DNA from: UBA8337 sp963932545
GTDB taxonomy: Bacteria > Pseudomonadota > Alphaproteobacteria > RS24
DNA length: 54,411 nucleotides
Assembly: GCA_963932545.1 (NCBI GenBank)
Contig: CAWVRH010000016.1
Span: forward strand, 1-54,411
Direction of reading: 5' to 3'
Shown here: positions 51,993 through 54,411 of the stretch, one piece after another
How the letters are laid out: every line of letters begins with the position of its first letter
Position numbering within the stretch: the stretch's first letter is position 1
The notes under the pieces: model-generated
Database searches by the model: none
The model's input: the letters and a program-made list of their open reading frames with translations, nothing else
Told to the model about the DNA's origin: nothing
Position numbers and translations under genes: made by a program

Positions 51993-54411
51993 ATGACCAA
52001 GAATATGCTTATCGATGCCATCCACCCGGAAGAAACACGGGTTGTTGTAACTGAACACAACCAAATCCAGGAATTCGACTTCGAGTCGGGTACCAAATCA
52101 CCGCTTCGCGGTAACATCTATCTCGCAAAAGTAACGCGCGTTGAGCCCTCGCTTCAGGCGGCTTTCGTAGAATATGGCGGCAATCGCCATGGGTTCTTAG
52201 CGTTTAACGAGATTCACCCTGATTATTATCAAATTCCGGTCAGCGACCGCGAAGAATTGCTAAAAGCGCAAGCCGCCGAAGACCGCGAGCACGCCGCAAG
52301 CGAAGACGATGACGCGCAAAAAGGTACTGGCGCAGCCTCGGAAGAAAGTGGCGAAGAAAGTTCCGGCGAAAGCATCTCGAGTGTTGGAGGCGATGCCCAC
52401 GAAGAAGCCACGCCAAGCAATAAATCTCGTGCCTCGCACCGCCGTTATAAAATTCAGGAAGTCATCAAACGCCGCCAAGTTATTTTGGTGCAGGTGATGA
52501 AAGAAGAGCGCGGCAATAAGGGCGCAGCGCTAAGCACTTATCTCTCACTGGCCGGTCGCTATTGCGTGCTGATGCCAAACACCGCGCGTGGCGGCGGCAT
52601 TTCGCGCAAGATTAGCAATAGTGCGGATCGCAAAAAATTGAAAACCATCGTCGGCAAGCTCGACGTGCCAAGCGGCATGGGGCTAATTGTTCGCACGGCA
52701 GGCGCCGAGCGCACGCTAGCTGAAATTCGTCGCGACTGGCAATATATGTCGACCATGTGGCAGGAAGTTCGTGATAAAACCGTCGAGTCCACTGCCCCCG
52801 CTTTGGTTTACGAAGAAGGCAATCTCATCCGCCGTTGCATTCGAGATTTATACTCGAAAGAATTCGACGAAGTGGCCATTGCAGGCGCCGATGCCTATAA
52901 AGAAGCCAAAGGCTATATGAAGCTTTTGATGCCGAGCCACGCCCGCAAGGTAAAACTACACGTCGAAAACACACCGCTGTTCAAGCTACATGGTGTGGAA
53001 GACAAATTGGCTGCGATGTTTAACCCAACCGTGGTTTTGCCATCGGGCGGCTATCTGGTTATCAACCCGACCGAAGCGCTGGTCTCTATTGATGTGAACT
53101 CGGGAAAATCTACCCGCGAGCAATCGATTGAGAAAACCGCGTTGAATACCAACCTCGAAGCGGCTGTGGAAGTGGCTCGCCAAGCGCGTCTGCGCGATTT
53201 GGCTGGCTTGCTGGTTATCGATTTCATCGACATGGATGAAAACCGCAACAATCGGGCGGTCGAACGCAAGATGAAAGAAGCGCTAAAAAGCGATCGTGCC
53301 CGCATTCAAGTCGGTCGTATTAGCTCGTTTGGTCTGATGGAAATGTCGCGCCAACGTATGCGCGCTGGCGTTCTCGAAGGCAGTAGCGAAACTTGTGTGC
53401 ATTGTAATGGCTCCGGCATGGTGCGCTCGGTAGAGAGCCGCGCCTTGCATGTGTTGCGTCAAATCGATGAGAGTGCCGCGAAATTTGACCATGGCGAACT
53501 CGTGGCGCATCTGCCGCAAGATGTGGCGGTTTATCTGCTTAACCAAAAACGCGCGCAGCTCAGCGATATTGAAACCCGCACAGGCGTCACCGTGGCCATC
53601 AACATTGATGCCGAGCTGACCTCCATGGAAATGGCTATCACGCTGCCAGACCAATCGGAAAGCTCCGGCGCCTCGCGCATGGAGGGCGACCCAACGGCTG
53701 GCCTCGAAGATGGCGATGGCAATAAAAAACGTCGTCGTCGTCGCGGGGGTCGCAATCGTCGTCGCTCCGATTCAGACGAGAGTGAAACCAACGAAGGCGA
53801 AGCCTCTAACGCGGGCTCGCGTGAGCCTCAAGAAGCGAAACCAAACACTTCGGATGATGAAGACAGTAACTCGGAAGCGCAAACTCATGGCGCAACCAGT
53901 GGCGAAACCAGTGGTGATGACGATGACGATAAGCCAAAACGGCGCCGTCGTCGGGGTCGTCGCGGTGGACGCAATCGTCGTCGCCCAGAAGATGGCGAAA
54001 ACAATTCCGCAACCGAGGCGAGCGACGCATCGGCCAGCGATAGCGAAACATCTGAAGGCACGACCGAAGAGCCACAGAAAATCGTTCTAGAGGTCTCCTC
54101 GTCAGACGAAGCGGCTCCGGAAGCCTCTACTCCGGAAGCCTCTACTCCGGAAGTCTCTACTCCGGAAGTCTCTGCTCCAGAAGAACCTGCTGCGAAGGAA
54201 GCGACACCCGATGTTGTTGCCGAAGAAGCCCCTGCCGAAGAAGTAGTGGCAGAAAAAGCACCTGCGAAGCCGCGCAAAAAAGCCGCTGCTAAGCCCCGCA
54301 AAAAAGCGGCTGCAAAAGCGCCGAAGAAAACTAAGGCAGCCGCTGCAAAAGAAGCCGCAGCCGAGGCCCCCCCAGTAGAAGCGCCAGTAGAAGCGCCAGT
54401 AGAAGCGCCAG
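51993..54411 (+). CDS. rne: Ribonuclease E (5' part; C-terminus beyond window)
   Basis: RNase E is the endonuclease core of the RNA degradosome. From ATG 51993 (CGGGAG upstream) about 806 residues are in the window. The S1 domain (about 38-170) holds an acidic insert of roughly 65 residues at 85-150 (EDDDAQKGTGAASEESG). Catalytic aspartates are D367 in SIDVNSGKST and D413 in FIDMDEN. The Zn-link CxxC is C468/C471 (ETCVHCNGSG). From about 570 the tail alternates Arg-rich RNA-binding blocks (KKRRRRRGGRNRRR, KPKRRRRRGRRGGRNRRR) with acidic Ser/Glu stretches and Pro/Glu/Ala repeats. The end of the scaffold region is outside the window. Confidence 0.98.
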   Translation, partial: MTKNMLIDAIHPEETRVVVTEHNQIQEFDFESGTKSPLRGNIYLAKVTRVEPSLQAAFVEYGGNRHGFLAFNEIHPDYYQIPVSDREELLKAQAAEDREHAASEDDDAQKGTGAASEESGEESSGESISSVGGDAHEEATPSNKSRASHRRYKIQEVIKRRQVILVQVMKEERGNKGAALSTYLSLAGRYCVLMPNTARGGGISRKISNSADRKKLKTIVGKLDVPSGMGLIVRTAGAERTLAEIRRDWQYMSTMWQEVRDKTVESTAPALVYEEGNLIRRCIRDLYSKEFDEVAIAGADAYKEAKGYMKLLMPSHARKVKLHVENTPLFKLHGVEDKLAAMFNPTVVLPSGGYLVINPTEALVSIDVNSGKSTREQSIEKTALNTNLEAAVEVARQARLRDLAGLLVIDFIDMDENRNNRAVERKMKEALKSDRARIQVGRISSFGLMEMSRQRMRAGVLEGSSETCVHCNGSGMVRSVESRALHVLRQIDESAAKFDHGELVAHLPQDVAVYLLNQKRAQLSDIETRTGVTVAINIDAELTSMEMAITLPDQSESSGASRMEGDPTAGLEDGDGNKKRRRRRGGRNRRRSDSDESETNEGEASNAGSREPQEAKPNTSDDEDSNSEAQTHGATSGETSGDDDDDKPKRRRRRGRRGGRNRRRPEDGENNSATEASDASASDSETSEGTTEEPQKIVLEVSSSDEAAPEASTPEASTPEVSTPEVSAPEEPAAKEATPDVVAEEAPAEEVVAEKAPAKPRKKAAAKPRKKAAAKAPKKTKAAAAKEAAAEAPPVEAPVEAPVEAP
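54116..54180. repeat. 15-bp tandem repeat in the rne tail (PEAST/PEVST)
   Basis: The unit CGGAAGCCTCTACTC is repeated four times with two base changes, encoding PEAST-PEAST-PEVST-PEVSA. At the window end a 12-bp unit GTAGAAGCGCCA (PVEA) repeats at least three times (about 54374-54411). These in-frame repeats make the disordered tail prone to length change. Confidence 0.85.

Noticed and set aside
1..54411. CRISPR array, insertion sequence, prophage or integrase genes
   Set aside because: No spaced direct-repeat series, transposase, integrase or phage structural protein was seen in any frame; the short tandem repeats are in coding or remnant sequence.

Overview
The window is an ordinary-density stretch of an alphaproteobacterial chromosome with moderate GC. 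The assignment rests on gene content and order: lon-clpX-clpP-tig, a sigma54-type glnB-glnA unit, an iscR-nifS-sufBCDS-sufT-sufA operon, an M23 peptidase next to a bactofilin, and the neighbourhood prfB / mrcA / amidase / rne. I cannot fix the order or genus from sequence alone. Most of the window is housekeeping; I did not find a convincing new multi-gene defence, secretion or biosynthetic system, a CRISPR array, or an intact mobile element.

Layout. 1-5670 (minus strand): protein quality control (lon, cut by the window start; clpX; clpP; trigger factor) and tRNA-Leu(UAG). lon and clpP each carry a heat-shock (RpoH-like) promoter motif with the same internal spacing. 5671-7043: a degenerate accessory patch holding a truncated unknown gene, the last strands of an outer-membrane beta-barrel (autotransporter type) with a frameshift in an A7 tract, a small membrane protein, and a DUF1330 gene with an in-frame amber codon. 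7047-9242: histidine phosphatase and a thiolase-like protein without the usual nucleophilic cysteine. 9425-11341: sigma54 promoter, glnB, glnA, terminator. 11365-11577: remnant of a metallo-beta-lactamase-fold hydrolase with a 22-bp tandem duplication. 11578-16760: Old Yellow Enzyme family oxidoreductase, parE, RhlE-type RNA helicase. 16774-22818: three acyl-CoA dehydrogenases, a thiolase and a 2OG-Fe(II) oxygenase-like protein. 22945-25151: lptF-lptG. 25170-30037: both subunits of methylmalonyl-CoA mutase, then tesB.

30065-37283 (minus strand) is a complete SUF iron-sulfur cluster operon led by an IscR-type regulator, with a clear IscR-like palindrome over its promoter. 37439-43923: alpha/beta hydrolase, anmK, tyrS and a very large AsmA/YhdP-like protein. 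44072-46445: peroxiredoxin, M23 peptidase and bactofilin. 46442-54411: prfB (without the usual programmed frameshift), mrcA, amidase and the 5' part of rne, which has a long leader.

Together the genes give proteolysis and folding, nitrogen regulation, fatty-acid and propionyl-CoA catabolism (acyl-CoA dehydrogenases, thiolases, MutAB, TesB), envelope building (LptFG, AnmK, PBP1A, amidase, M23/bactofilin, AsmA-like), Fe-S assembly and RNA turnover. The points most worth a second look are the decayed patch at 5.8-7.0 kb, the cysteine-less thiolase, the uncharacterised 2OG-oxygenase-like protein, and the regulatory sites (RpoH, sigma54, IscR).
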